The notes beneath the pieces were generated by a model. The model saw only the letters and a program-made list of their open reading frames with translations, made no database searches and was not told the DNA's origin. Shown here piece by piece: positions 25,250-34,736 of a stretch of 64,000 nucleotides of DNA. Source of the DNA: UBA2336 sp036787955 (GTDB lineage: Bacteria; Bacteroidota; Bacteroidia; Cytophagales; Cyclobacteriaceae). Position numbers and translations under genes: made by a program. Location: contig DAIQOI010000002.1 of the NCBI GenBank assembly GCA_036787955.1, positions 186,001 to 250,000 of the forward strand, given 5' to 3'. The first letter of the stretch is position 1, and every line of letters begins with the position of its first letter.

Positions 25250-27739
25250 TTACAGTTTGAATTGGGCAGTAAACAGCACTCCAAATTTTCTTGTTCTCTC
25301 ATTTTCCAGATAGCTGAGCCGGTGAATGAAGTCCACGCGGATAAACCGGAAAATGTTCTCCACTCCATATCCCAACTCAATGTAAGGCCTGTCCCAGGAA
25401 AGATTCGTGTTGCCGGGTGGAAATGGCAACGGGTTGCTTATTGCAAGATTTTGCTCCGACAAACTGCCGGCCAGAAAGTTGGCGTAACCGGTTAGGCGCC
25501 AGTGCAGTTTCCGCATCAATGGGATGCTGTTCAGCAGGAAGCCTTCAAAATGGTGCCGGTACTGCAACGATACAAAACGATCGCTGAAGAACTCGCCAAA
25601 ATTCAACAGGTTGTACAGAAAATCGGTGTAAAACGGTGTTTCATTGCCCAGGTGCAAGGATAGCAGTGGGTAGGGCAACACATCATCGGTATATTCGCCT
25701 GTAAGGGTTAGGTGGCCATAGCCAAACGGACCCGCAGGTAATTTTTTCAGTACAGAAACCCGAAATTTGTCATAGGAAAAATCGCTGCCCATTATGCCTT
25801 TCAGCCCGCGGCTGTACCGAAAGGTGATGATGGGCCATTTCTGAGGACCAAGGCTTACGCGTTCGTTATCGTATTGCAGAAACAGTTCATCACGTGCAAT
25901 ACGCGATTCAAACACAATTTCCGCACGCTGAAAGGAATTCTGCAGGGAGGTCAGATCTCCGGGGTTGGTAAAGTATCCAAAATCAAAAACCGGATTGAAG
26001 GTATTGTAGCGAAACGCTACGCGTTGCGACACACCGGTGATGAGTTCGCGCTGAAAGTTAAACCGAAGTTCATCGAAATAAAAACCCCGCCTGAAGGTTC
26101 CCCAGCGGGTGGCAGCAAGAAAAAGGTAGTTATCGGCCAGGGCTTCATCATCAATACCCACACGCCAGAAATCATGGCGGTAACGCAGGCTTGCCACCGT
26201 CCAGCGCTTCCGGTCAAGAATGCGCATGGCATATGCTGAATACTTTATGCGATTATCTTTAAAGCCATAGCCCAACTGGGCTCCAAACTCCCATTTGCTG
26301 CTAAAGCGATAATTGGTTTTAAATCCGCTCTGAATGCGGAAGCCCTCAATATTATTCCAGGCCAGCAGGCGAAGGTAAGGTCCTATATCTATTTTACCGA
26401 TTTTCTTATACCCGTTAATTATTACTTTGGCGATGTCCACATAAGTGCGTACCACCGGTATGTTGGTCAGCGTGTCAATCATTTGATACACCGTCTTTTC
26501 CGTCTCGGTAAGCGGCTCGTGCCGAAGCTGATTCCAGTGTTCATCGTTGTTGCGGTTAAGTATGTACCCCTCTTCCAGAATAATTTGTTTTTCATAAAAC
26601 CGCGGTTCTCTGGGTTTGTTTACAACAATGTTTTTATTCGAAGTATAGAATTTTGCCAGCATACCGGCCCAGTCGTCACGGACTTCACCCACATCAATCA
26701 GCACACGGTTTTTTACCGGTAGCCATGGACCAGCCTCGGTGGGCAGCAACTCCTGTTGTATTTTTATTTTCTCAATAAAATTCAGATTAGCCTGTTTCCC
26801 GATAGTTGCCTCAATCTGGCGGATAGCATATTCATTTTTGGTAATCCACATCGTGCCGGTGAAGGCCAGGGCCTGTGGATTTTTCGGATAGAAGTCAATG
26901 CGGTAACAATAGTGTTCGCCCACGTAAACACTATCCATTAGATCATAGTCGTAATACAGGCGCCAGCCATCGGCAATGGGCGAAACGAAATCCTTTTCAA
27001 GAATGGTTAGCCAGTTTTTGTAAAAGTTGTATTCCTGAAAGGTTGGCCCGATTAGTTGGCTGGTAAGCGAGCCATCTTCGAAACCCAGCCCACTGATTTT
27101 TGTTTCTTTTATATTCTCCAGTTTCATGTCGGGGTTACTGCGGTAATAGAATCGGGAGATGCTTTCGGAAATGAATACCGGCAAAACGGGCTTTCCATCT
27201 TCGCCTGCAATAACCGCCACGCTGTCAAGCACGCGCGATATTTTCTGCATGATTTTTTTATTACGGAATTTCTCCGTCATGTTGTCGATATCAATTTCAA
27301 TTTTGGAGTAGGTATCGTATTCATAGGCTGTGAGGCTGCGTTTGTCGTTCCGGTCTTTGTTCCGTATTACGTTTCGCATGATCGGGAAAGCCGGATTTTC
27401 GCCTGCCACAATCACAATATCGCGCAGGCGGGTAACTTCCTCTTCTAGCTGAAAGTTGATAACCTGTTCGCGGCCTTTCAGCACGGCCTTGGCTCTTGGC
27501 TTGTATCCGATGTAGGAAGCGATGAGCGAATCGGTGGGATTGGAGGTTACAAGCTGAAAATTACCGTCAAAATCGGTTGTGGTACCAATGCTGGTACCCT
27601 TGAAGACAATGTTTACAAAAGGGAGCGGATCGCCTGATGCAGCATCCGTAACCTTGCCCCGAACAACTGTGGGCTGTGCATCAGCGAACAGACTAAAAAA
27701 GAGAGGAACCAGAAAAAAACTGCGCATCAGCACGTACAT
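25250..27739 (-). CDS. DUF5686-like outer-membrane protein with carboxypeptidase-regulatory-like N-terminus
   Basis: The 829-residue protein has a signal peptide (MRSFFLVPLFFSLFADAQ from the ATG at 27727), then a carboxypeptidase-regulatory-like domain (about 25-110: VVRGKVTDAASGDPLPFVNI, GTTTDFDGNF, ASYIGYKP). The rest matches the DUF5686 pattern of Bacteroidota: NVIRNKDRNDKRSL, YDTYSKIEIDIDN, a central soluble region and a C-terminal beta-barrel ending in LFTAQFKL. These are predicted outer-membrane proteins that lack a TonB plug; the function is unknown. It lies 49 bp upstream of thrS on the same strand. Confidence 0.9.
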   Translation of the reverse strand: MYVLMRSFFLVPLFFSLFADAQPTVVRGKVTDAASGDPLPFVNIVFKGTSIGTTTDFDGNFQLVTSNPTDSLIASYIGYKPRAKAVLKGREQVINFQLEEEVTRLRDIVIVAGENPAFPIMRNVIRNKDRNDKRSLTAYEYDTYSKIEIDIDNMTEKFRNKKIMQKISRVLDSVAVIAGEDGKPVLPVFISESISRFYYRSNPDMKLENIKETKISGLGFEDGSLTSQLIGPTFQEYNFYKNWLTILEKDFVSPIADGWRLYYDYDLMDSVYVGEHYCYRIDFYPKNPQALAFTGTMWITKNEYAIRQIEATIGKQANLNFIEKIKIQQELLPTEAGPWLPVKNRVLIDVGEVRDDWAGMLAKFYTSNKNIVVNKPREPRFYEKQIILEEGYILNRNNDEHWNQLRHEPLTETEKTVYQMIDTLTNIPVVRTYVDIAKVIINGYKKIGKIDIGPYLRLLAWNNIEGFRIQSGFKTNYRFSSKWEFGAQLGYGFKDNRIKYSAYAMRILDRKRWTVASLRYRHDFWRVGIDDEALADNYLFLAATRWGTFRRGFYFDELRFNFQRELITGVSQRVAFRYNTFNPVFDFGYFTNPGDLTSLQNSFQRAEIVFESRIARDELFLQYDNERVSLGPQKWPIITFRYSRGLKGIMGSDFSYDKFRVSVLKKLPAGPFGYGHLTLTGEYTDDVLPYPLLSLHLGNETPFYTDFLYNLLNFGEFFSDRFVSLQYRHHFEGFLLNSIPLMRKLHWRLTGYANFLAGSLSEQNLAISNPLPFPPGNTNLSWDRPYIELGYGVENIFRFIRVDFIHRLSYLENERTRKFGVLFTAQFKL

Positions 27740-27789
27740 ACACTATATCAGACAAAAATAACCATATAATCTAACCGATGATTTTCATT

Positions 27790-28434
27790 TCATTCATGGG
27801 TGACCGGCAAAAATTCCTGCTCACCCAAAAAGCGAGGCTGGGTTCTGAAGATATATAAATCAAAAACGGCTGCGGCCCTGGCCAGATATTCGCGCAGCTT
27901 GCTGTGCCAGGGATCGGGCTTTTCGCTGCCCGCTGCCAGCGCCACGGCATCCATGTGTTCAAAGCGGCATATAAATAATGCCCGGTGGGCGTGGAATGCC
28001 TGGGTAATAATCACAATCCGTTCCTGGCCGAAAATCTTTTTACTCCGTACAATGGAATCAAGGGTTCGCAGGCCTGCGTGGTCAAGTGTAATTGCCGCAG
28101 CAGGTATACCCTTTGCCATCAGGGCCTTTTTCATTTCGAGCGGTTCGTTGTAATATTTCGAACGGTTATCTCCGCTAACAATAATGTGTTTGATTTTTCC
28201 TGACCGGAACAGTTGAACCGCTGCATCTATACGTTGCTGAAAATAAGAATTGGGGTTGCCGGATGAAAGACGATGGCTGGTGCCGAGCACCAGCCCCACC
28301 GGATACTCGGGTACGGACTCCGGATGGAAGTAAATAAGGTGTTCGGTTGAACGAATCACCCAGATGTTTAAAGCCACAATTACGACCAACCCGCCCAACA
28401 ACAGGATCAGAGCAGTGCGCTTCAGCAATTTCAT
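27790..28434 (-). CDS. SanA/YdcF-like (DUF218) membrane-anchored protein
   Basis: The protein has 214 residues from the ATG at 28434 (an upstream TTG at 28458 is less likely). An N-terminal membrane helix (LILLLGGLVVIVALNIWVI) is followed by a DUF218 domain: GLVLGTSHRLSSGNPN, RIDAAVQLFRSGKIKHIIVSGDN, EPLEMKKALMAKGIP and ERIVIITQAFHAHRALFIC. SanA of E. coli affects envelope barrier function at high temperature and vancomycin sensitivity; the chemistry is not known. It is 2 bp from the trmH start region on the same strand, so the two may be co-transcribed. Confidence 0.9.
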   Translation of the reverse strand: MKLLKRTALILLLGGLVVIVALNIWVIRSTEHLIYFHPESVPEYPVGLVLGTSHRLSSGNPNSYFQQRIDAAVQLFRSGKIKHIIVSGDNRSKYYNEPLEMKKALMAKGIPAAAITLDHAGLRTLDSIVRSKKIFGQERIVIITQAFHAHRALFICRFEHMDAVALAAGSEKPDPWHSKLREYLARAAAVFDLYIFRTQPRFLGEQEFLPVTHE

Positions 28435-28460
28435 GGTATTAAAGCCAACCTGCAGCAAAA

Positions 28461-29144
28461 TTAAGGAAGAGTTGAAATAAAACGTTTCTCAACCAGGTTT
28501 ACATTGCGGACACACTTTCTATACCATTGAAGTCGTAGTTCACGTTTCTCTTCTTCAGTAAGCTGATAATTTCCATATTTCCAAAGTTTTACCATGATCT
28601 GATACAGGCAAATAGCCACGCTAACTGAAATATTCATGCTCTCAGTAAACCCCGACATAGGAATGCGCAGGGTTGTATCACAGTTCTTCAGAACAGTCTG
28701 TGAGACTCCCCGGTCTTCATTGCCAAAAACCAGCGCTACCTTTCTTTCACCGACAGGAAAATCCGGAAGAGAAATCTCACCGGCCGGATCGGTAGCAATA
28801 ATCTGATAGCCTTGTTTCCGAAGCGCCTCAATGCAGGCCAGGGTGTTATTGACGCCTTTCTTTTTATAGCGGATAAGATTTACCCATTTGTAGGAACCCT
28901 TTAATACCTTTTTATTGAGTTGGTAGGGTGTTGTATTTTCTATTATATGAATGTCTTGAATGCCGAGACATTCGCAGGTGCGTACCGTTGCACTTGCATT
29001 TTGCGGTTGATGAATGTCTTCCAAGGCGATGGTTACCTTTCTGGTTCTCTGGTTGAGTACCTTTTCAATAATTTCTTTTCGCTGATCGGTGAGATAAGTG
29101 CCTAGGTAATTGGTCAGCCTGATGTGATACGCATCAACGGTCAT
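28461..29144 (-). CDS. trmH: TrmH-like SPOUT RNA 2'-O-methyltransferase
   Basis: The 227-residue protein has SPOUT/TrmH motifs: motif 1 NASATVRTCECLGI, motif 2 VALVFGNEDRGVS and motif 3 IPMSGFTESMNISVSVAICLY. The short N-terminal and C-terminal helical extensions fit TrmH (tRNA Gm18) better than the RlmB group. The protein would methylate the ribose of G18 in tRNA with SAM and act as a knotted dimer. It lies 38 bp downstream of the nucleoside transporter gene. Confidence 0.93.
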   Translation of the reverse strand: MTVDAYHIRLTNYLGTYLTDQRKEIIEKVLNQRTRKVTIALEDIHQPQNASATVRTCECLGIQDIHIIENTTPYQLNKKVLKGSYKWVNLIRYKKKGVNNTLACIEALRKQGYQIIATDPAGEISLPDFPVGERKVALVFGNEDRGVSQTVLKNCDTTLRIPMSGFTESMNISVSVAICLYQIMVKLWKYGNYQLTEEEKRELRLQWYRKCVRNVNLVEKRFISTLP

Positions 29145-29182
29145 GTATTACTAACTTCATCCATCAAACAAACTTCGGTAAT

Positions 29183-30502
29183 TTAAAATGAACTAAAGAG
29201 TGCGCCTGCAATGGTAGCCGTCATCATGGTAGCGAGCGATGCAGCCATCAAGGCGCGGAGCCCCAGTTTCGACAAATCGGCCTGGCGAGAGGGGGCCATC
29301 CCTCCTATTCCGCCTATCTGTATGGCAATTGAACTGAAGTTTGCAAAACCACAAAGTGCATACGTTGAAATCAGCAAGGTTTTCTCGCTCAATACACCGC
29401 TTAACTTCACTTCGGCTAAACTAAGGTAAGCTACGAATTCGTTTACAACCAGTTTTTGGCCAAGAAAACTCCCCACGTAAAGGGTTTCGCTCCAGTCTAC
29501 CCCCATGATATAGGCAAATATGCGGAATATCTGCCCGAACAAGTATTGCAGTGAAAAGCCGTTGAATGCACCATTGGTTGATGCCCGCACCCATTCATTC
29601 AATCCGGTCCATGCGCCAATACCATCAACAAGCATCCAGTTGAGTGCGTAAATAATGGCGATGAATGCGAGCAACATGGCTCCGATGTTCAAGGCCAGTT
29701 TTAATCCATCTGCCGCACCGGTGGCCAATGCATCAATCAGGTTTACCCCGATGGCTTCGCGGTTTATGGAGAGCCGGGTGTCGATCTGATCGGGTTGTGT
29801 TTCGGGCAGAAAAATTTTAGCCATTACAATAGCGGCCGGTGCATTCATGATGGACGCACTCAACAGGTAGGTTGCGTATTTTACAAGTTGTTGCGGGTCT
29901 GTTCCGCCAAGAAACGAAATGTAAGCTCCCATTACACTTCCTGCAATGGTTGCCATGCCGCCCGTCATTAGGCAATGCAGCTCCGATTGTGTCATTCTTG
30001 CTATAAAAGGCCGCACCAGCAACGGTGCCTCGGTTTGACCGAGGAAAATGTTGCCGGCAGCCGATAGGCTTTCAGCCCCCGAGAGGCGCATGGTTTTGGC
30101 CATTACCCAGGCAAAGCCATACACAATTTTTTGCAAAATGCCCAGGTAGTACAAACCGGCCGTTATGGAAGAGAAGAAGATAACGGTGGGCAATGCCTGA
30201 AAGGCAAATAAAAAACCCAGACCATGACGCGCACCCTGAACCGCATCGCTGTTTTTGGCCAGATCGCCAAATAAAAACTGTGCGCCATTCAGCGCAAAGC
30301 TGAGGAATTTAACGAAGCCGTTTCCAATAAACTCAAAAGACGTGCGTACAACAGGCACTTTAAAAATCAGAAAGGCAATGACAACCTGCATAAGCACACC
30401 GGCCCCCACCAGTTTCCAGTCAACGTTTTTGCGACTGGCAGAAAAAGCAAATGCCACCCCGATGATGACCAGCAGACCAATAGCGCCCCTGAGATAGTCC
30501 AT
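29183..30502 (-). CDS. Concentrative nucleoside transporter (CNT/NupC family)
   Basis: The 439-residue protein shows CNT signatures: an N-terminal helix set, LGFLFAFQALPTVIFFSSITAGLYY split over two helices, the core NIFLGQTEAPLLVRPF and MTQSELHCLMTGGMATIAGSV, and the late YALCGFANFSSIAIQIGG. These carriers take up nucleosides with Na+ or H+. It is the last gene of the etfB-etfA-DUF151-CNT cluster (10 bp after the DUF151 gene). The shared transcription with electron-transfer flavoprotein seems to be by position rather than by pathway. Confidence 0.95.
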   Translation of the reverse strand: MDYLRGAIGLLVIIGVAFAFSASRKNVDWKLVGAGVLMQVVIAFLIFKVPVVRTSFEFIGNGFVKFLSFALNGAQFLFGDLAKNSDAVQGARHGLGFLFAFQALPTVIFFSSITAGLYYLGILQKIVYGFAWVMAKTMRLSGAESLSAAGNIFLGQTEAPLLVRPFIARMTQSELHCLMTGGMATIAGSVMGAYISFLGGTDPQQLVKYATYLLSASIMNAPAAIVMAKIFLPETQPDQIDTRLSINREAIGVNLIDALATGAADGLKLALNIGAMLLAFIAIIYALNWMLVDGIGAWTGLNEWVRASTNGAFNGFSLQYLFGQIFRIFAYIMGVDWSETLYVGSFLGQKLVVNEFVAYLSLAEVKLSGVLSEKTLLISTYALCGFANFSSIAIQIGGIGGMAPSRQADLSKLGLRALMAASLATMMTATIAGALFSSF

Positions 30503-30512
30503 TCTGTGGGTT

Positions 30513-31097
30513 TTAATTTCTTCGGCTTAGTTCATCGCGGATTTTAGCGGCCCGTTCATAGTCCTCCTTCTCGATGGCCTCTTTCAGCAGCTCGTTGAGC
30601 TTATCGGTCGAGTATTTTTTTATGTCTTCGGGCTTGCCTTCGCGCTTGCTGCGCGACCGGCTCTTGGGTGCTTCTTCCTCGGGTTCATCCGACAGCACAA
30701 TGCCTGCCTCGGCCAGAATATTTTCATACGTATATATGGGGCAGTCGAACCGCAGCCCAATGGCAATGGCATCGCTGGGGCGGGCATCTATCTCGGTTTG
30801 CTTCAACCCGTCCGAACAGATGATTTTGGCAAAGAACACGCCTTCTTTCAGATCGGATATGATGATTTCTTCTATGGTAAAGTGAAACTTATTGGCAAAG
30901 GATTTAAACAAGTCATGCGTCATGGGGCGGTTGGGAATGATCTTCTCAATTTCAATGGCAATTGCCTGGGCCTCGAACATCCCTATGATGATGGGCAGCC
31001 GGCGGTTGCCGTTCGCCTCGCCCAATACCAGCGCAAAGGAGCCAGCCTGCGACTGGCTGGATGACAAACCGAGTATTTCTAACCTGATCTTTTTCAC
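30513..31097 (-). CDS. Bifunctional nuclease (DUF151) domain protein with UvrB/UvrC-type tail
   Basis: The 194-residue protein starts at a GTG (31097) directly after the etfA stop. Residues 1-135 form the DUF151 bifunctional-nuclease domain: LPIIIGMFEAQAIAIEIE, FFAKIICSDG and IDARPSDAIAIGLR. After an acidic-basic linker (about 137-160) a C-terminal helical hairpin, LLKEAIEKEDYERAAKIRDEL, is a UVR motif like those in UvrB and UvrC. Members have been reported to cut DNA and RNA. The UVR tail suggests binding to a protein partner. Confidence 0.94.
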   Translation of the reverse strand: MKKIRLEILGLSSSQSQAGSFALVLGEANGNRRLPIIIGMFEAQAIAIEIEKIIPNRPMTHDLFKSFANKFHFTIEEIIISDLKEGVFFAKIICSDGLKQTEIDARPSDAIAIGLRFDCPIYTYENILAEAGIVLSDEPEEEAPKSRSRSKREGKPEDIKKYSTDKLNELLKEAIEKEDYERAAKIRDELSRRN

Positions 31098-32051
31098 TTA
31101 CCGTATCGCTTTAATTGCTTCTGTTAATTTAGGAATTATTTCAAAGGCATCGCCCACAATGCCGTAATCGGCTGCTTTGAAAAAAGGAGCATCCGGGTCT
31201 TTATTTATTACGACTATACATTTGGAAGAGTTTACTCCGGCCAGGTGCTGAATAGCGCCTGAAATTCCAACGGCTATGTAAAGCTGGGGCGCCACTTTTA
31301 CGCCTGTCTGCCCCACGTGCTCGTGGTGTGGCCGCCATCCCATATCCGAAACGGGCTTGCTGCATCCGGTTGCTGCGTTCAGCACCCGGGCCAGCTCTTC
31401 GAGCATGCCCCAATGTTCAGGGCCTTTCATGCCTCTTCCACCCGACACCACAATATCGGCTTCGGGCAGCAGGATGTGGCCGGAGGCTTTTTCGGACGAG
31501 ATGATTTTTATTTTAAAATCTGCTTCATCCAACTGAGGCCGGAACCGCTCAACGGTGGCAACCCCGCCATATTCTTTTACCTCGGCAGCATTTTTTCGTA
31601 TGGTAATTACTTTAAGAGGCTTGGTCAGCAACACCCGCGCAAAAGCTTTTCCGGTAAAGATACCACGCTTTACTTCCAGGGGCTCGCCCGGCTGGGGCAC
31701 TTCCACCACGTTGGTGGCGAGGCTGGCCTGCAATTTGGCCGCAACACGGGCAGCTACCGGAGTAGCCAGCGATGAGTCGGCAGCCACCAGCACGTCTGCA
31801 TTGATTTGCTTAAACACCTGTGCAATGACGGAAGCATAAGCCTGAATAATGCCGGCATTTAGCCGCTCGTCATCCGCCCAGATTACCTTCTCCGCACCAT
31901 ACTTTCCCAAATCAGCGAGTGAATTTTCATCGGCTTTGCCCATCACAACAACTGTAACCGAGTTGCTCAGGGCGCGGGCAAAAGCTACCGCTTCCACCGC
32001 ATTATTTTTTACTTTTCCTTCGGATAATTCGGCAAAGACCAATGCTTTCAT
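31098..32051 (-). CDS. etfA: Electron transfer flavoprotein alpha subunit
   Basis: The protein has 317 residues from the ATG at 32051 (upstream starts are less likely, since MKALVFAEL is the normal N-terminus). The FAD-binding C-terminal half has VVSGGRGMKGPEHW, SKPVSDMGWRPHHEHVGQTG, YIAVGISGAIQHLAG and DPDAPFFKAADYGIVGD, all typical of EtfA. Together with EtfB it accepts electrons from acyl-CoA and other dehydrogenases and passes them to ETF:quinone oxidoreductase. etfB precedes it by 36 bp; the next gene starts at the base after its stop codon. Confidence 0.97.
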   Translation of the reverse strand: MKALVFAELSEGKVKNNAVEAVAFARALSNSVTVVVMGKADENSLADLGKYGAEKVIWADDERLNAGIIQAYASVIAQVFKQINADVLVAADSSLATPVAARVAAKLQASLATNVVEVPQPGEPLEVKRGIFTGKAFARVLLTKPLKVITIRKNAAEVKEYGGVATVERFRPQLDEADFKIKIISSEKASGHILLPEADIVVSGGRGMKGPEHWGMLEELARVLNAATGCSKPVSDMGWRPHHEHVGQTGVKVAPQLYIAVGISGAIQHLAGVNSSKCIVVINKDPDAPFFKAADYGIVGDAFEIIPKLTEAIKAIR

Positions 32052-32087
32052 AGGTTGAAGAATCAAATTCCAGGTTAAAAAAATTCC

Positions 32088-32825
32088 TTACAAAACTTTT
32101 GCTTCGTTTTTTAACAGTTTCACCAGCTCCTCCACGTTGTCGGCAGGAATCATTTTTACTGCACCTTTTGGCGGAGGCAATTCGTATTGTTTAAGCTGCA
32201 CACCGCTGTCGGCCGGAACCGGTTCGACTACCTGAAGCGGTTTGGTGCGGGCCGACATAATGCCGCGCATGTTCGGTATTTTCCATTCAGCTATTGGCTC
32301 CTGGCAACCCAGCACCAGCGGCAGGGGCGCTTCGAGGTGTTCTTTTCCGCCTTCAATTTCACGTGTCATCTTTGCTATGCCGCCTTCAAGGTCCAGCTTC
32401 ATGACGGGCGAAACGGAAGGTATACCAAGTAACTCCCCTACCAGTGCGTGCACCACGCCCCCGTTGTAATCGATGGATTCGCGTCCCATCAAAATCAGGT
32501 CATAATTGCCCTTTCGGGCCTGTTCGGCAATCTGAACAGCCACATAATAGGGATCGGTTGGCTGTGCATTAACCCGTATGGCATCATCGGCACCAATGGC
32601 CAGTGCTTTGCGCAGGGTAGGCTCTGTTTCGGCTGGACCAACATTCAGTACAGTTACCGAAGCACCCGATGATTCTTTCAGCTCGACAGCTCTGGCCAAC
32701 GCGTAGTCATCATAAGGTCCGATAATAAACTGTACCCCGGTCGTGTCAAAACGGGTGTTGTTGTCTGTGAAATTTATTTTCGAGGTGGTATCGGGAACGT
32801 GGGAAATGCATACTAGAATTTTCAT
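32088..32825 (-). CDS. etfB: Electron transfer flavoprotein beta subunit
   Basis: The 245-residue protein has the EtfB marks MKILVCISHVPDTTSKI, GPYDDYALARAVELKE, ILMGRESIDYNGGVVHALVGELLG and the AMP-site region near RTKPLQVVEP. It forms the heterodimer with EtfA. It is the first gene of the leftward cluster etfB-etfA-DUF151-CNT. The 150 bp before it, up to dnaB, hold no recognisable gene. Confidence 0.97.
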   Translation of the reverse strand: MKILVCISHVPDTTSKINFTDNNTRFDTTGVQFIIGPYDDYALARAVELKESSGASVTVLNVGPAETEPTLRKALAIGADDAIRVNAQPTDPYYVAVQIAEQARKGNYDLILMGRESIDYNGGVVHALVGELLGIPSVSPVMKLDLEGGIAKMTREIEGGKEHLEAPLPLVLGCQEPIAEWKIPNMRGIMSARTKPLQVVEPVPADSGVQLKQYELPPPKGAVKMIPADNVEELVKLLKNEAKVL

Positions 32826-32975
32826 ACCTTAATAAACGAACTGATTTTCCGAATATTAAATAAATGGCGGCTCAAGATAGCGGATAAATTTTGAAAATGA
32901 GAGCCCGGTTAGTCAAATTATGGTAAACACCGGCAGAAGAAGCTCGTTCTGCAAGCAGCCCGATACAAAATATTA

Positions 32976-34505
32976 TCAGAAAGGCAGGGAATCGTCTGCA
33001 GATGACGAAGAAGAGTCGTCATCGGGGATCTGTTCATTTACCCGGCTGGATAAGGTTACAGTTCCGGGAATACCTTCCTCGGCCGCATCATCCCAGTCTG
33101 TAAATTTAGTGTATTTACCGATGAATTTCAGTTTGACCTCGCCGGTGGACCCATTCCGGTGTTTTGCCACTATTACCTCGGCAAGATTAGTAGTGGGTTT
33201 GTTTTCGGCATCAGTCGCAATTCCGTAATACTCAGGGCGATACAGGAATATCACCAGGTCGGCATCTTGTTCAATGGAGCCCGATTCGCGCAGGTCGCTG
33301 AGTTGGGGGCGCTTTACCCCGCCGCGGGTTTCAACCCCCCGGCTTAATTGCGAGAGAGCAATGACCGGAACATTAAGTTCTTTGGCAATACCTTTTAAGG
33401 CACGCGATATGGAGGCAATTTCCTGTTCGCGGTTACCGGAAGTATCGCCCCGCATGAGCTGAAGGTAGTCTACAATAATCAGTTGCACATTATGTTCTGC
33501 CTTGAGCCTGCGGCATTTTGCACGCAGTTCTAGAATAGTCAGAGCTGGTGTGTCATCAATAAATATGGGTGCGGCCGAGAGGCGTGACGTTTTATGAAGC
33601 AGTTGCTGCCATTCGAAATCTGCCAGTTTTCCCTTGCGGATTTTTTCACTGTCCAGCTCTGCTTCTGCCGATATCATCCGGTTAACCAATTGTATGGACG
33701 ACATTTCGAGAGAAAATATTGCAACCGGACGTTTGAAATCAACGGCAGCATTGCGCATAGCTGAAACAACAAAGGCCGATTTGCCCATTCCGGGTCTGGC
33801 CGCCACTATTATCAAATCAGAATTCTGCCACCCCGAGGTAAGGCGGTCAAGGGCAAGAAATCCACTGGGTACTCCGGTAAGTCCATCTTTATGCTCTTTC
33901 AACTGCTGCAACTCCTGTACTGCGCGATGCATCAGGTTTTTCATGGAATCATAATTCTTGCGCAGGTTGGAATCGGATATCTCGAAGATGGCTTGTTCGG
34001 TCCGGTCCAGCAGCTCAAATACATCCGTTGTGTCTTCGTAGGCATCGTGGTGTATCTGGGAGGCAATCTGAATAAGACTGCGCTTGATGGCCATTTCGAT
34101 GATAACCCGGGCATGGTACTCAATATTGGCAGCCGAACTGACTTTGGATGTGAGCTCAGCAATGTAGTAAGAGCCTCCTACCAGTTCCAGTTTACCGTCT
34201 TTGCGCAACTGGTTCACTACCGTGCGCATATCTACCGGCTCGGAACTTTTAAACAGGGTTAGAATGGCCGAATAAATTTCCTGATGGATTTCGAAGTAGA
34301 AATGCTCGGGTTTCAGGAATTCAATAACTGCGTTGAGCGCGCCCTTTTCAAGCATGAGCGCACCCAACACAGCTTCTTCCAAATCCTTCGCCTGCGGTGG
34401 CAGCTTTCCGTGGCTTTCGGAAATATCCCGAACCAACAATTTGCTCTTACCAGTGCCGGTAAGAACTTTGCTGCTTCGCAATGGCGTTGATTTGCTTGGC
34501 TCCAT
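32976..34505 (-). CDS. dnaB: Replicative DNA helicase DnaB
   Basis: The 509-residue protein has the DnaB N-terminal domain (PPQAKDLEEAVLGALML, about residues 35-140), a linker, and a RecA-like C-terminal motor. The motor has Walker A AARPGMGKSAFV, Walker B LIIVDYLQLM, the SQLSRGVETR loop and the arginine-finger region LRESGSIEQDADLVIFLYRPEYY. It is not interrupted by an intein. N- and C-terminal extensions of about 35 and 30 residues are low complexity (a DDDSSSSSADDS tail). It unwinds DNA at the replication fork. Confidence 0.98.
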   Translation of the reverse strand: MEPSKSTPLRSSKVLTGTGKSKLLVRDISESHGKLPPQAKDLEEAVLGALMLEKGALNAVIEFLKPEHFYFEIHQEIYSAILTLFKSSEPVDMRTVVNQLRKDGKLELVGGSYYIAELTSKVSSAANIEYHARVIIEMAIKRSLIQIASQIHHDAYEDTTDVFELLDRTEQAIFEISDSNLRKNYDSMKNLMHRAVQELQQLKEHKDGLTGVPSGFLALDRLTSGWQNSDLIIVAARPGMGKSAFVVSAMRNAAVDFKRPVAIFSLEMSSIQLVNRMISAEAELDSEKIRKGKLADFEWQQLLHKTSRLSAAPIFIDDTPALTILELRAKCRRLKAEHNVQLIIVDYLQLMRGDTSGNREQEIASISRALKGIAKELNVPVIALSQLSRGVETRGGVKRPQLSDLRESGSIEQDADLVIFLYRPEYYGIATDAENKPTTNLAEVIVAKHRNGSTGEVKLKFIGKYTKFTDWDDAAEEGIPGTVTLSSRVNEQIPDDDSSSSSADDSLPF

Positions 34506-34736
34506 CTCGCGTGGTTGTTGAACTGTTTGCTGACTGAGCGGACAAACGTAAGCAAATACCTGTTGGCATTACCTACAATCGTTCAACAATTGCCCGCTCC
34601 TCATGCACAGCTTCGTTAACATTTTATGCACACTTACATGGGTGCAAAAAAAATAAAAAGGTTTGTCAGTTGATGTCAGATCCGATCTATTATGAAAAGA
34701 AATTTGCAATTGTGTTATTTTTCGCCAATTAAACGC